64,000 nt of DNA from Stenotrophomonas sp. 610A2 (GCF_030549615.1 NZ_CP130832.1:3720001-3784000), one strand, 5' to 3'; counted from the first letter of the stretch, positions 8,479-17,183 are shown. Notes: generated from the letters alone by a model not told the origin. Numbers and translations: made by a program.

Positions 8479-11001
8479 TCAGAACGTATAGCGGACGTTG
8501 ACGGTGGCGTTGCGCGGCGCCTGCCAGAACAACTGCATGCCGTCATCGGTCGGCGCGAAGTAGGCCTTGTTCAACGCATTGCCGATGTTGAGCTGCGCCG
8601 ACCATTGCGGGCTGAACTGATAACGCGCCATCAGGTCGACGACGGCGTAGGACGGCTGTTCCAATGCCGGAATGCCCAGCGCCTGGGCCGCCGGCTGCCA
8701 GGCAAAGGTGCTGCTCTGCCAACGCACGCCGCCGCCCACGGTCAGCCCCTGCAATGCGCCCTGCAGCTGGTAGCTGGTGAACAGGTTGAACTGCTTGCGC
8801 GGGATCACTGTGTTCACATCGCTGCCATTGGCCTGCTCAGCCTTGAAGCGGCTGTAGCCGGCGCTGAGCTGCCAGCCTTCGAGGATCTCGCCGACCACTT
8901 CGGCTTCAAAGCCCTTGCTGACCGTGCCGTCGATACCGACATAGCTCGAGCGCATCGGGCCGCTTGGGTTGGACGGATCTTCCGGCACCTGCCCGGCGTA
9001 CTTGGCGACGTTCTCCTGCTGCATGCGATACAGCGCCAGCGTGGCGCTGAGGCGGCCATCCAGGAAGGCGCTCTTCAAGCCGACTTCGTAGGTATTGCCT
9101 TCGATCGGCGACAGCAGGCGGTTGCCTGCATCGCGGTAGTTCTGCGGTTGGAACACGCTGGTGTAGCTGGCATAAGCGGAGAGCTGGCGATTGATGTCGT
9201 AGACCAACCCTGCATAGGGCACGACTTCGTTGTCCAGCGAATAGCTGTTGGCCGGCGTCTTCAGGTCGACTACCTTGTAATCGATCATGCGCGCGCCGAG
9301 GATCAGCTTGAGCGGATCGGCCAGCGAGAAGCGACCCACCGCGTACACCGCGTTCTGCGTGACCTCGCGCTTGTTGTAGTTCTGGCGGGCGATGAAGCTC
9401 GGCAACGGTGCGCTGCCGTTGTAGTCGTAGACGTTCGGCGTGGTGGCGATGGTGACACTGCCCGGCGCACCGTCGGCCACTACCCGCTCCTTCCAATGGT
9501 CGTAGCCGACCAGTACTTCGTGGTGACGACCGAACAGGTCGAAGCCGCCATCGACGCGTGCACTGGCGGCATCCTTGTCGCTATCCACCCAATAGACACC
9601 CGCATAGCCAGGTACCGGGAACTTGTAGACGAAGCCCGGCATCAGCTCCATCGCCATCACCGATTTGCCGTTGCTCGGGTCGATCGGGTACGGATAGAAC
9701 AGCGCCAGCCTGGATTCGGATTCACGCTGGCCACGACTGACGCGCACGCTGGCCTTCCAGTCGGCGTTGAAACTGTGCTCGGCATCGATGAACCAGTTGC
9801 GGTAGCTGCTGTCCCAGTACGACCAGTCCGGCGAAGTGTTGAGGCCGCGATGCAAGCCACTGATGCGCTCGACCTTGTCATCGGCGCCCAGCGCCCAGGC
9901 AGGCGCACCGCCCCAGCTCGGGCTGTCGGTATGGTTGTCCTGCTGGCTGATGCCGGCCGCGATCAGCGTGTTGTCGCCGATGTCCTGTTCTAGCGTGGCG
10001 TACACCACATGGCTGCGGTTGCGCAGGCGGTCGATGTGGCTGTCGCCCTCGTCGTAGTCGGCAGCCACGCGCATGCGGGTAGAGCCACTGGGCGACAGCG
10101 GCCCGCCAAGGTCGACGGTCACGCCGCGCTTGTCCCAGCGGGCGTACTCGACGGCGGCATTGCCGGTGAACTCACGGCTGTCGGCCTTCTTGCGGATCAG
10201 GTTGATCACCGCCGATGGGCTGCCGGTGCCGACCATCAGGCCGTCAGAGCCGCGCAGCACCTCGGCGCGATCGTAGATGGCGGTATTGCTGAGGATCTCG
10301 CCGGCGCTCCACTGCTCGTCGATGGTGGTGGGCACGCCGTCGATCAGGTAGCTCTCGATCTTGGAGCCGCGCGAGAACATGCTGCCGCGGTTGCTTTCGT
10401 AGCGGCTGATCGACAGGCCGGTGGTGTGCTCGACGATGTCGGCCAGGTTCTCGATCCTGCGGTCTTCCATCATCGCCGAGGTGATCACGCTGACCGACTG
10501 CGGGGTTTCGCGCAGGTCCAGGTTCAAGCCGGTGGCGGTGCTGTTGCGGGCCAGGTAGGTGCCGTTGACCTGCAGCGCTGCCAGCGTCGAGGTCTGCGGC
10601 GAAGCGGTGGCTGCCGGTGCGGCGGTGCTGCCAGCAGGCGCGGCTGCACGCCGCTGCAGAGTGACGCGGTCACCTTCGATACGCCAGTCCAGTTCGCTGC
10701 CTTCCAGCAGCGCATCCAACGCTTGCGGCACGCTGTAGCTGCCGTTCAACCCCGGACTGCGCTTGCCAGCGGTCAGTTCGCCGGCGGCAGACAGGAAGAT
10801 GCCCGCCTCGCCCGCGAAGCGGTTCAGCGTGCTGGTCAGCGGCCCGGCCGGGATCGCGTACGACCTGGCCTGCTGCAGGCTGGTCGAGGCCTGCTGCGCG
10901 CTTGCCTGCTGCGGGGCGAGGGTGGCGACGGCAAGGCCAAGGCAGACCGCCAGTGTCAGCTGTCGGCGGATCGGCGCCAGGGAGTGATGGAGGCGATGCA
11001 T
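8479..11001 (-). CDS. TonB-dependent siderophore receptor with STN domain
   Basis: An 840-residue outer-membrane receptor for a ferric siderophore. In order it has a signal peptide (cleavage after ASA near residue 36), an STN signalling domain (about 45-115) of the type that contacts a FecR anti-sigma factor, a plug domain (about 160-265, with DLRETPQSVSVIT), and a 22-strand-type barrel ending in the aromatic VNVRYTF. The STN domain marks it as a transducer that reports ligand binding to the FecR/FecI pair encoded just upstream. The ATG at 11001 (MHRLHHS) was chosen over a start at 11079 because it gives a clean signal peptide and has GAGAAA upstream. The siderophore cannot be named; FhuE/FpvA-like receptors are the closest in architecture. 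Confidence 0.93.
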   Translation of the reverse strand: MHRLHHSLAPIRRQLTLAVCLGLAVATLAPQQASAQQASTSLQQARSYAIPAGPLTSTLNRFAGEAGIFLSAAGELTAGKRSPGLNGSYSVPQALDALLEGSELDWRIEGDRVTLQRRAAAPAGSTAAPAATASPQTSTLAALQVNGTYLARNSTATGLNLDLRETPQSVSVITSAMMEDRRIENLADIVEHTTGLSISRYESNRGSMFSRGSKIESYLIDGVPTTIDEQWSAGEILSNTAIYDRAEVLRGSDGLMVGTGSPSAVINLIRKKADSREFTGNAAVEYARWDKRGVTVDLGGPLSPSGSTRMRVAADYDEGDSHIDRLRNRSHVVYATLEQDIGDNTLIAAGISQQDNHTDSPSWGGAPAWALGADDKVERISGLHRGLNTSPDWSYWDSSYRNWFIDAEHSFNADWKASVRVSRGQRESESRLALFYPYPIDPSNGKSVMAMELMPGFVYKFPVPGYAGVYWVDSDKDAASARVDGGFDLFGRHHEVLVGYDHWKERVVADGAPGSVTIATTPNVYDYNGSAPLPSFIARQNYNKREVTQNAVYAVGRFSLADPLKLILGARMIDYKVVDLKTPANSYSLDNEVVPYAGLVYDINRQLSAYASYTSVFQPQNYRDAGNRLLSPIEGNTYEVGLKSAFLDGRLSATLALYRMQQENVAKYAGQVPEDPSNPSGPMRSSYVGIDGTVSKGFEAEVVGEILEGWQLSAGYSRFKAEQANGSDVNTVIPRKQFNLFTSYQLQGALQGLTVGGGVRWQSSTFAWQPAAQALGIPALEQPSYAVVDLMARYQFSPQWSAQLNIGNALNKAYFAPTDDGMQLFWQAPRNATVNVRYTF

Positions 11002-11138
11002 GGATTTTTCTCGAACGTGGGGACAGGAAATGGAGTGCTTTCCCTGTTGATCGGACGAGGGCGGAAAAAGGGGAACCACTTTCTGAAAAAAAATCGTCCC
11101 CGGCTCGCCCCGGCATCAGCACGCCGCCGCAGCCGGTA

Positions 11139-12107
11139 TCAGTGCCGCGGTTGCAGCGTCGTCCACCACGGCAAGCTGCGGCTTACGCGCACCGGCAGGC
11201 TGCGTTCGAGCATGGCCAGGGCAGCATCCGGGTCATGCAGCGGGAACACGCCTGCTACTGGCAAGCCGGCGATCTCCGGCGCAACGCCCAGATGGCCGGG
11301 CCGGTAACGCGACAGCTCGGCAACCAGTTCGGCAAGCGGCATCTGGTCGGCCATCAGGATGCCGCGAGTCCATGCATCGATGCCCGGGTCGGCGAATTGC
11401 GTCGGGCCGATGCCGGCAGCATCGACGCGCAGCCGTTGCCCGGCCTCGACCACGCTGACCAGACCCGCCGCGCTTACCTTCACCGCGCCTTCAAGCACGG
11501 CCAAGTGCAGCGCCTGCGCCTGCAGACGCACGTTGAAGCGCGTGCCCAGCGCACGCAGCCGGGCCACGGCGGTTTCGACCACGAAGCCGCGCCGCGCGTC
11601 GGCTGCGGTCTGCACAAGGATCTCGCCTTCATGCAGCTGCAAGCGACGCAGCTCGGGGCTGTAGTCCACGTCCAGCGCACTGCCAGGGGCAAGCCAGACA
11701 CGGCTGCCGTCGGCGAGGCCGGTGTCGCGGATCTCGCCGGTAGCGGTGCGGTAGTCCGCGGTGCGCGCCGACCATTCGTGGCGGATGCGCGGGTATTGCC
11801 AACCGATGACGCCAAGCGTGGCCAACGATGCCAGCCCCGACAAAACGCGACGACGGCTGCTGCTCACCCGACGCGCCGCCTTCAGACCCGCATCGGCTGC
11901 CCCGCGCTGATGCTCGCCGCGCAGGGGCGCGAACTGGCGGCTGACCGCTTCCACCTGCGCCCAGGCGCGGGCATGGCTGGGTTCCTGCAGCCATTGCCGC
12001 CAGCGTGCCTGCTGCTCGGCATCGTCCTCGGCATCAAGCAGGGTGGCGTACCACCAGGCAGCCTGCTCCAGCGCGGCGTGATCGGCAGCGGCGGAAGGCG
12101 ATGGCAT
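11139..12107 (-). CDS. fecR: FecR-like anti-sigma factor
   Basis: A 322-residue inner-membrane sigma regulator. The N-terminal cytoplasmic DUF4880 segment (about 10-55, with AAWWYATLLDAEDD and WLQEP) binds the sigma factor. One hydrophobic segment follows a poly-arginine stretch (SSSRRRVLSG, then LASLATLGVIGW, about 85-105). A periplasmic FecR domain (about 125-220, with LADGSRVWLAPGSALDVDY) and a C-terminal STN-contacting part (about 240-322) follow. It would relay ligand occupancy of the receptor to FecI. It starts four bases after the fecI stop, on the same strand. A run of eight A/T pairs at 11086-11093 lies between it and the receptor gene, without a convincing stem. Confidence 0.9.
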   Translation of the reverse strand: MPSPSAAADHAALEQAAWWYATLLDAEDDAEQQARWRQWLQEPSHARAWAQVEAVSRQFAPLRGEHQRGAADAGLKAARRVSSSRRRVLSGLASLATLGVIGWQYPRIRHEWSARTADYRTATGEIRDTGLADGSRVWLAPGSALDVDYSPELRRLQLHEGEILVQTAADARRGFVVETAVARLRALGTRFNVRLQAQALHLAVLEGAVKVSAAGLVSVVEAGQRLRVDAAGIGPTQFADPGIDAWTRGILMADQMPLAELVAELSRYRPGHLGVAPEIAGLPVAGVFPLHDPDAALAMLERSLPVRVSRSLPWWTTLQPRH

Positions 12108-12110
12108 GCC

Positions 12111-12632
12111 TCAGCAACCGTTGCCGGCTTCGAGCAGCACACAATGCAACATTGCCCGCGCCATGTATTTCTTCACCATGCGCTCGGACACCTGCAGGCG
12201 CTCGGCGATCTCGCGATAGCGCAGGCCATGCAGCTGCGACAGCACAAAGGCAGAGGCAACCTTTTCCGGCAAGCGCTCCAACATCGCACTGACCCTGCAC
12301 AGGGTTTCGATGACGATGGCGCGGTCCTCGGCGGACGGCTCCACTGCTTCTGGATGCGCGGCCAGGGCGTCCAGCCACGCCTCCTCCACCTCGCGCCGCC
12401 GCCACAGGTCGATGCACATGCCGTTGGCCATCGTTCGCAGGTACTGGCGCGCCTGTGGCGCGCTGGCCAGCGGCACCGGCCGCGTCAGCAGGCGTACGAA
12501 GGCGTCCTGGGCGAGATCGGCAGCATCGGCGGCATTGCCCAGCCGACGCCGAAGCCAACTGCTCAGCCAGCCATGATGGTCGGCATACAGGCTTTCAATC
12601 TGTCGATGTGCGGTGAACTCGATTGCAGCCAC
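12111..12632 (-). CDS. fecI: FecI-like ECF sigma factor
   Basis: A 173-residue extracytoplasmic-function sigma factor. Sigma region 2 is at about 10-75 (DHHGWLSSWLRRRLGN, then DLAQDAFVRLL), and region 4 at about 110-165 (VASAFVLSQLHGLRYREIAERL, then VSERMVKKYMARA). It would direct RNA polymerase to the receptor promoter when FecR signals. It is first in the cassette and its leader carries a Fur-box-like palindrome at 12681-12702, so iron repletion should keep it off. Confidence 0.93.
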   Translation of the reverse strand: MAAIEFTAHRQIESLYADHHGWLSSWLRRRLGNAADAADLAQDAFVRLLTRPVPLASAPQARQYLRTMANGMCIDLWRRREVEEAWLDALAAHPEAVEPSAEDRAIVIETLCRVSAMLERLPEKVASAFVLSQLHGLRYREIAERLQVSERMVKKYMARAMLHCVLLEAGNGC

Positions 12633-12680
12633 GGACCCCTGCCCGGCACACGGAATTCCTCTGTGACGAGGCCGTTCCGT

Positions 12681-12702
12681 TAATGAGAATGGTTCGCATT
12701 AT
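12681..12702. promoter_or_regulatory. Fur-box-like site upstream of fecI
   Basis: TAATGAGAATGG followed by TTCGCATTAT is a near-palindrome resembling the Fur 19-mer consensus (alternating GATAAT/AATGAGAAT half sites). It lies about 50 bases upstream of the fecI start. Position and neighbours support iron control by Fur; binding is inferred. Confidence 0.72.
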
Positions 12703-12860
12703 GGACAAGCCAAGGACTTGGCGCAAATCGCCGCTGCTGACCAGCAGACGTTCTTCGGGGCGTAGATCCGGCCTCAATCATTGCCGCATCGGAGTGCCGC
12801 GAGGACAGCTGGCCTGAGCCACTTCTGCTTGCCAGCGCCCGCACAGCCGAACGCAACCCT

Positions 12861-13445
12861 CTATCGCTGGGTCAACCCGCGCAGCATCAGCTCCAATGCG
12901 CCCGTGCATTTGCGCAGCCGCACGTCGCCGTCCGTACCTTCGGCGATCCAGAACGCCGCCTCGGCAAGGCTGCCGTAGATCAGCGATGCCAGGGCCTGCG
13001 CATCCACCTCGTCGATTACGCCCTGGCGAACGAGGTCTTCGATCAGTCGCTGCATCGAATCCACGCAATGCCGCTGCGAATCCAGCGTCGCTCCGCCCAG
13101 CACCGCACGCGCGTCACGCAGGACGATGCGCTGGATTTCCGGCTCCAGCACCATGTCCAGGTAGGCGCGGCAGCGCTGCTGGAAGCCCAGCCAGGGATCG
13201 GTGGCGGCGTTGCTGATGGCCTGCAGCCGGGCATCCGTCTCTGCATCGATCTGCTCGACCACGGCTGCCAGCAAGCCTTTCTTGTCGCCGAAATGGTGAT
13301 ACAGCGCGCCACGGGTCAGGCCGGCCTGGGCGGTGAGATCGTCCATCGATGTATCCGCATAGCCGCGTTCGGCGAACACTCGACGGGCTGTGGCCAGCAA
13401 TGAGGCGCGGGTGGCCTCCATTTCAACGCGGGTACGACGGACCAA
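12861..13445 (-). CDS. TetR-family repressor
   Basis: A 194-residue TetR/AcrR repressor. The N-terminal helix-turn-helix (about 10-55) carries the AERGYADTSMDDLTAQAGLTRG segment and the signature YHHFGDKKGLL. The C-terminal ligand domain is helical (about 60-190) and its DxxA-rich helices resemble AcrR-type efflux regulators. The start is a TTG at 13445: AAGGAG lies six bases upstream, and the resulting MVRRTR N-terminus is typical for the group. It is divergent from two MFS exporters with twin operator-like palindromes in between, so it most likely represses both itself and the exporters until a ligand binds. Confidence 0.92.
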   Translation of the reverse strand: MVRRTRVEMEATRASLLATARRVFAERGYADTSMDDLTAQAGLTRGALYHHFGDKKGLLAAVVEQIDAETDARLQAISNAATDPWLGFQQRCRAYLDMVLEPEIQRIVLRDARAVLGGATLDSQRHCVDSMQRLIEDLVRQGVIDEVDAQALASLIYGSLAEAAFWIAEGTDGDVRLRKCTGALELMLRGLTQR

Positions 13446-13479
13446 AGCGGACTCCTTTCATACGAATCGTACGTTTATT

Positions 13480-13498
13480 TACATTCACTGCGTATGTA
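13480..13498. promoter_or_regulatory. TetR operator-like palindrome 1
   Basis: TACATTC-ACTGC-GTATGTA is a 19-base inverted repeat with one mismatch in seven-base arms. It lies 34 bases upstream of the tetR start and 30 bases (about three helical turns) from the second copy. The arms resemble AcrR-type operators. Binding by the adjacent TetR protein is inferred from position. Confidence 0.68.
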
Positions 13499-13509
13499 TG
13501 TAGGCTTTT

Positions 13510-13528
13510 TACATACACCTCGTATGTA
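13510..13528. promoter_or_regulatory. TetR operator-like palindrome 2
   Basis: TACATAC-ACCTC-GTATGTA is a perfect inverted repeat with seven-base arms. It sits 52 bases upstream of the first exporter's ATG and probably overlaps its promoter. With the first copy it makes a tandem operator in the divergent region. Confidence 0.72.
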
Positions 13529-13580
13529 TTGTTGCGGCCTGCCTCTGCCTTGGCAAGCCGCAGCCTTTTGGAGACCCCCA

Positions 13581-14786
13581 ATGGCCAGCGCCTACCGCAC
13601 GCTCTTTTCTGCACCCGGCTCCGCCGCCTTCACCCTCGCCGGGCTGCTGGCTCGCCTGCCACTGCCGATGACCGGTATCGGCATCATCACCTTGTTGGCA
13701 CAGCTGCGCGGCAGCTATGCCTTGGCCGGCGCGGTGTCGGCGACCTTCGTCCTGAGCTATGCGCTGGCATCGCCGCGCGTCTCGCGCTGGGTCGATCGCC
13801 ATGGCCAGGCAAAGGTCTTGCCGCTGGCATCGGCGGCAAGTGCTGTGGGCATGCTGCTGATCGTCCTCGCCAGCCATTGGCAGGCACCGGATTGGTTGCT
13901 GTTCGCCGGGGCTGTGCTGGCCGGATGCATGCCGAGTATGTCGGCGATGATCAGGGCCCGTTGGACCGCCCTTTACCGTGGGCAAGCGCAGTTGCAGACG
14001 GCGTACTCGCTGGAAACGGTACTTGATGAGGTGAGTTTCATCGCAGGGCCGCCTTTGGCTATTGGCTTGTGCGTTGCCTTGTGCCCGCAGGCCGGCGTGC
14101 TGTGTGCCGCGGTGCTGCTGGCGATTGGCACAGCAATGCTTGCCTTGCAGCGGACAACCCAGCCGCAGCCCGATGCGCTTCCTGCAAACAGCGTTTCCCA
14201 ATCGGTGATCGCAATCACCGAGGTGCGACTGCTTGCACTGCTGATGGTGGCAATGGGCGTGATCGTTGGCACCATAGACATCACCAGCGTGGCCTTCGCC
14301 GAACAGCACGGTCAACCCTTTGCCGCCAGTCTCGTACTGTCTGCCTACGCAGTAGGTTCCTGTGCGGCTGGGCTGGCGTTCGGCGCGCTGAAACTGAAAG
14401 CGCCCCTGCATCAACTGCTGCTTCTGGGGGGCGCGGCGACAGCACTTACCACCCTGCCCTTGCTGTTGGTAACGAGCCTGTCCACGCTCGCAACAAGCGT
14501 GTTGCTGGCTGGCGTGTTCTTTGCGCCCACGATGATCGTGGTGATGTCGCTGGTCGAGCGCAGCGTGCCGCCGCAGCAGCTCACCGAAGGCATGACCTGG
14601 CTGCTGGCCGGACTGAATGTTGGCGTTGCGCTCGGCGCCGCAGCAACCGGGCAACGCGTGGACGCTGCAGGTGCCGAGGCGGGCTTCGCCGTGAGCGCAG
14701 TCGCTGGTGCAGCGGTGCTGCTGTTGTCGATCTGCGCTGCCCGACGCCTGCATCCCTGCCTGCAGCAATCCACCAACGCCTGCTGA
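13581..14786 (+). CDS. MFS exporter
   Basis: A 401-residue major facilitator with about twelve membrane segments, a proton-coupled inner-membrane exporter. The loop after the second helix carries a DRHGQ sequence in the place of the family's DRxGRR motif (RVSRWVDRHGQAKVLP, about 65-80). The N-terminus (MASAYRTLFSAPG) resembles the small-molecule exporter group often found with TetR regulators. The ATG at 13581 has GGAG seven bases upstream; an ATG at 13494 in the same frame lies inside the operator and is rejected. It is divergent from the TetR gene and 33 bases ahead of a second MFS gene. Substrate unknown. Confidence 0.87.
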   Translation: MASAYRTLFSAPGSAAFTLAGLLARLPLPMTGIGIITLLAQLRGSYALAGAVSATFVLSYALASPRVSRWVDRHGQAKVLPLASAASAVGMLLIVLASHWQAPDWLLFAGAVLAGCMPSMSAMIRARWTALYRGQAQLQTAYSLETVLDEVSFIAGPPLAIGLCVALCPQAGVLCAAVLLAIGTAMLALQRTTQPQPDALPANSVSQSVIAITEVRLLALLMVAMGVIVGTIDITSVAFAEQHGQPFAASLVLSAYAVGSCAAGLAFGALKLKAPLHQLLLLGGAATALTTLPLLLVTSLSTLATSVLLAGVFFAPTMIVVMSLVERSVPPQQLTEGMTWLLAGLNVGVALGAAATGQRVDAAGAEAGFAVSAVAGAAVLLLSICAARRLHPCLQQSTNAC

Positions 14787-14819
14787 CGGCAGACCGACCT
14801 TTTCAATCTGGAACTCATC

Positions 14820-16052
14820 ATGCAAACCCACTCTTCCACGGCAACGGCCGTGGCCCATCCGTGGCTGGCAGTTGTAGCTGTCGCGCTTGCGACCTTCTCG
14901 GTTGTGACCACGGAAATGTTGCCGGTCGGCCTGCTCACTCCAATTGCCCAGGATCTTGCTATCAGCGCCGGCAATGCAGGCCTGCTGATCTCCGCGCCAG
15001 CGTTGCTGGCGGCACTGTTCGCACCGATGGTGGTGATCGCCGCCGGCGGTATCAACCGACGCAGGATCCTGTGCGGTTTGCTGATGCTGCTGGTAGTGGC
15101 CAATGCCGCATCCGCACTGGCGCCGAACATGGCGTGGATGCTTGCAGCCAGGTTGCTGGTTGGCGTGTGCATGGGCGGGATCTGGGCGATTGCAGGCGGT
15201 TTGGCGATACGACTGGTCGTCGCGCAACGCGTGGGATTGGCCACCGCCATCATTTTTGGTGGCGTTGCAGCAGCCTCGGTGCTGGGCGTGCCGCTGGGCG
15301 CGTGGATCGGTGAATTGTTTGGATGGCGTCAGGCATTCGCCGGCATGGCATTGCTGAGCACGCTGGTGTTGCTGCTGCATGTTGCGGTGATTCCTTCGCT
15401 TCCCGTCATCGCATCGATACAGCTGCGTCATTTCGCGGGGCAACTGCGCAATCGCCAGGTGTTGCTCGGGCTGGGTTTGACGCTATTGCTGGTTACCGGT
15501 CACTTCGCGGCGTTCACTTACGTGCGACCGCTGCTGGAACTGGTCTCGGGAGTGGACACCGCCTGGATTGGCGGCCTGCTGCTGGCCTATGGCATCGCCG
15601 GCATCGTCGGCAACTTCCTGGTCGGTCTGATTGCCCCGCGCAATGTATCGGCAGCGGTGATCACCATTGCAGCAGGCCTGCTTGCCACCTCGATCCTGCT
15701 TCTCTCCGTCGGCGATGCGCCCCTGCACGGAGGCCTGCTGCTCCTGCTATGGGGCCTAGCCTACGGCGGTGTATCGGTTGGACTGATGACCTGGATGATG
15801 CAGGCAGCAGCAAAACCGGGGTCAGAGTCGGGTTTCGTTCCGAAACCCGACTCTGACCCCGGTTTAGCCATAGAAGTGAACAGCGCGCTGTACGTGGGCG
15901 CCTTCAATGTCGGCATAGCGCTGGGCGCATGGGCAGGAGGTCGTCTGCTCGACCAGGCTGGCCTGGGCGGGAATCTGTCGGCTACGGCAGTGCTTGCAGC
16001 GACCGCTCTGCTGTTGTGCATCGCTTCGATGGTTTGCGGTCGACGCTGTTGA
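14820..16052 (+). CDS. MFS (DHA1-type) exporter with in-frame repeat insertion
   Basis: A 410-residue DHA1-type major facilitator. The N-terminus reads TTEMLPVGLLTPIAQDL, characteristic of AraJ/PbuE-like exporters, and GGINRRRIL is the loop 2-3 motif. About twelve membrane segments are visible. Residues about 332-349 (KPGSESGFVPKPDSDPGL) are encoded by a perfect 53-base copy of the palindrome family seen between genes nearby. The reading frame stays open through it, and the normal sequence resumes at IEVNSALYVGAFNVGIALGAWAGG, the family's helix 11 region. The insertion therefore lies in the loop between helices 10 and 11. The protein may still be functional, since it falls at a loop, but this is untested. 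Probably cotranscribed with the first exporter. Confidence 0.87.
   Translation: MQTHSSTATAVAHPWLAVVAVALATFSVVTTEMLPVGLLTPIAQDLAISAGNAGLLISAPALLAALFAPMVVIAAGGINRRRILCGLLMLLVVANAASALAPNMAWMLAARLLVGVCMGGIWAIAGGLAIRLVVAQRVGLATAIIFGGVAAASVLGVPLGAWIGELFGWRQAFAGMALLSTLVLLLHVAVIPSLPVIASIQLRHFAGQLRNRQVLLGLGLTLLLVTGHFAAFTYVRPLLELVSGVDTAWIGGLLLAYGIAGIVGNFLVGLIAPRNVSAAVITIAAGLLATSILLLSVGDAPLHGGLLLLLWGLAYGGVSVGLMTWMMQAAAKPGSESGFVPKPDSDPGLAIEVNSALYVGAFNVGIALGAWAGGRLLDQAGLGGNLSATAVLAATALLLCIASMVCGRRC
15813..15865. repeat. GGGGTCAGAGT palindrome, copy A, inside MFS CDS
   Basis: Perfect 25-base arms (15813-15837 and 15841-15865) with loop TTC. It has the AGTCGGG variant of the core. It is the only one of the five copies located inside a coding sequence. 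Confidence 0.95.
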
Positions 16053-16057
16053 GGCTA

Positions 16058-16137
16058 GCCGGGGAAACCGGGGTCAGAGTGGGGTTTCGTTCCGAAACCC
16101 CACTCTGACCCCGGTTTCCCACCCCGGTTTCCCCGGC
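16058..16137. repeat. GGGGTCAGAGT palindrome, copy B, nested
   Basis: Core arms around loop TTC (16090-16092) with the AGTGGGG variant. A second, outer pair, GCCGGGGAAACCGGGG (16058-16073) with CCCCGGTTTCCCCGGC (16122-16137), can form an alternative larger stem. It starts six bases after the stop of the MFS exporter, so it may end that transcript. Confidence 0.93.
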
Positions 16138-16288
16138 TTCCCACATGACTTTCGACAGGGATGCATGGTGTTATACCTAACTATAGTATCAACACACCGA
16201 ATGAAGGCGGCACTGCATCGACGAACGATCGGCGGCTCGTCCTTCCAGTATGACCAGCCAACCCAACACAGCTTGCAGGGGACAACGA

Positions 16289-17101
16289 ATGCGCACAGGC
16301 AGATTGAAGGTGTGGGCTTTGGCGGCACTGATGATGACTGCCGCAACAGCCCAGGCAAGCGACGCAACGGTAAACCGCGGCAATTACCTGCTGAGTGCCG
16401 AGCAGTCCGGAACAGGGCCTGTCACCGTGGTGTTCGAGTCGGGCTTCGGCCAGGACAAGGACGTATGGAAAGAGGTGATCGCAGCGCTGGGCCCTGGCTA
16501 TCGCAGCATCACCTACTCCCGTGCCGGGCTTGGCAAATCGAGCAGCGATGGCAAGACCAAGGATATTGATGCCCACCTCATCGACCTTGGCGGCGTTATC
16601 GATGATCTGGGCAAGGGACAGAAGATAGTGCTGGTTGGGCATTCGTACGGAGGGCTGCTTGCCACCGAGTTCGCTCGTCGCCATCCGCAGCAGTTGCGCG
16701 CGCTTGTCCTCGTCGATCCGGCGACGATCAACCAGCGACACGCGTTCAAACAGGCTGATGCAAGCCGCGTACTCGCCGACGACGCAACGCTGCTGGGCAT
16801 GCTACCGCCGACGATGGCGGCCGACTATCGAACACTGATCTCCCAGCTCGATGCCGCCGACGTGCATACACCGCACACCATGCCGGATCTACCGGTTGCC
16901 TTGCTCACCGCCACCCAGATTGCCGATGAGCCGTTCGTCTTCGAGGAAACGGCTATGGGAAAGTCACTGTGGAAGGCGCAGCACGCTGCATTGTTCTCAG
17001 GCTTCTCCCGCGGCACCCATCGCTATTTCGCCACTGGCCACAACATCCATCGCGAGAATCCGGCTGCGGTAGCGGACGCGATCAAGGACATTGCTGACTG
17101 A
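16289..17101 (+). CDS. Secreted alpha/beta hydrolase
   Basis: A 270-residue alpha/beta-fold hydrolase with a signal peptide (MRTGRLKVWALAALMMTA, cleavage after AQA near residue 23). The nucleophile is Ser119 in GHSYGG; the oxyanion region is FESGFGQD, and a late ATGHNIH supplies the catalytic histidine. An acid is likely in the LVDPA segment or nearby. It would act on esters or amides in the periplasm; the substrate is unknown. The ATG at 16289 was preferred to 16250 because it starts the signal peptide and has GCAGGGGA upstream. It lies between two palindromic repeats and is followed by a serine hydrolase on the same strand. Confidence 0.83.
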   Translation: MRTGRLKVWALAALMMTAATAQASDATVNRGNYLLSAEQSGTGPVTVVFESGFGQDKDVWKEVIAALGPGYRSITYSRAGLGKSSSDGKTKDIDAHLIDLGGVIDDLGKGQKIVLVGHSYGGLLATEFARRHPQQLRALVLVDPATINQRHAFKQADASRVLADDATLLGMLPPTMAADYRTLISQLDAADVHTPHTMPDLPVALLTATQIADEPFVFEETAMGKSLWKAQHAALFSGFSRGTHRYFATGHNIHRENPAAVADAIKDIAD

Positions 17102-17111
17102 AGCCAAACCG

Positions 17112-17174
17112 GAGCAAAACCGGGGTCAGAGTCGGGTTTCGAAACGAAACCCGACTCTGACCCCGGTTTTGCTC
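17112..17174. repeat. GGGGTCAGAGT palindrome, copy C
   Basis: Perfect 30-base arms (17112-17141 and 17145-17174), loop AAA, flanks GAGCAAAACC and GGTTTTGCTC. It begins 10 bases after the hydrolase stop and ends nine bases before the next start codon, so as RNA it would fold directly over the next ribosome-binding region. Confidence 0.95.
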
Positions 17175-17183
17175 GCACCTTCC

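Noticed and set aside
8605..9993. 462-codon open frame antisense to the TonB receptor
   Set aside because: A shadow of the receptor's GC-rich codons: no domain, no ribosome site, and the opposite strand has a clear receptor with plug and barrel.
10902..12683. 593-codon open frame antisense to fecR and fecI
   Set aside because: No recognisable domain; composition is a shadow of the sense genes.
13494..13580. MFS start at 13494
   Set aside because: The ATG lies within the TetR operator and has no ribosome site; 13581 has GGAG and starts the first helix.
13509..15443. 644-codon open frame antisense to the MFS exporters
   Set aside because: His/Gln/Arg-rich low-complexity translation typical of antisense GC-rich DNA; the sense strand encodes two clear transporters.
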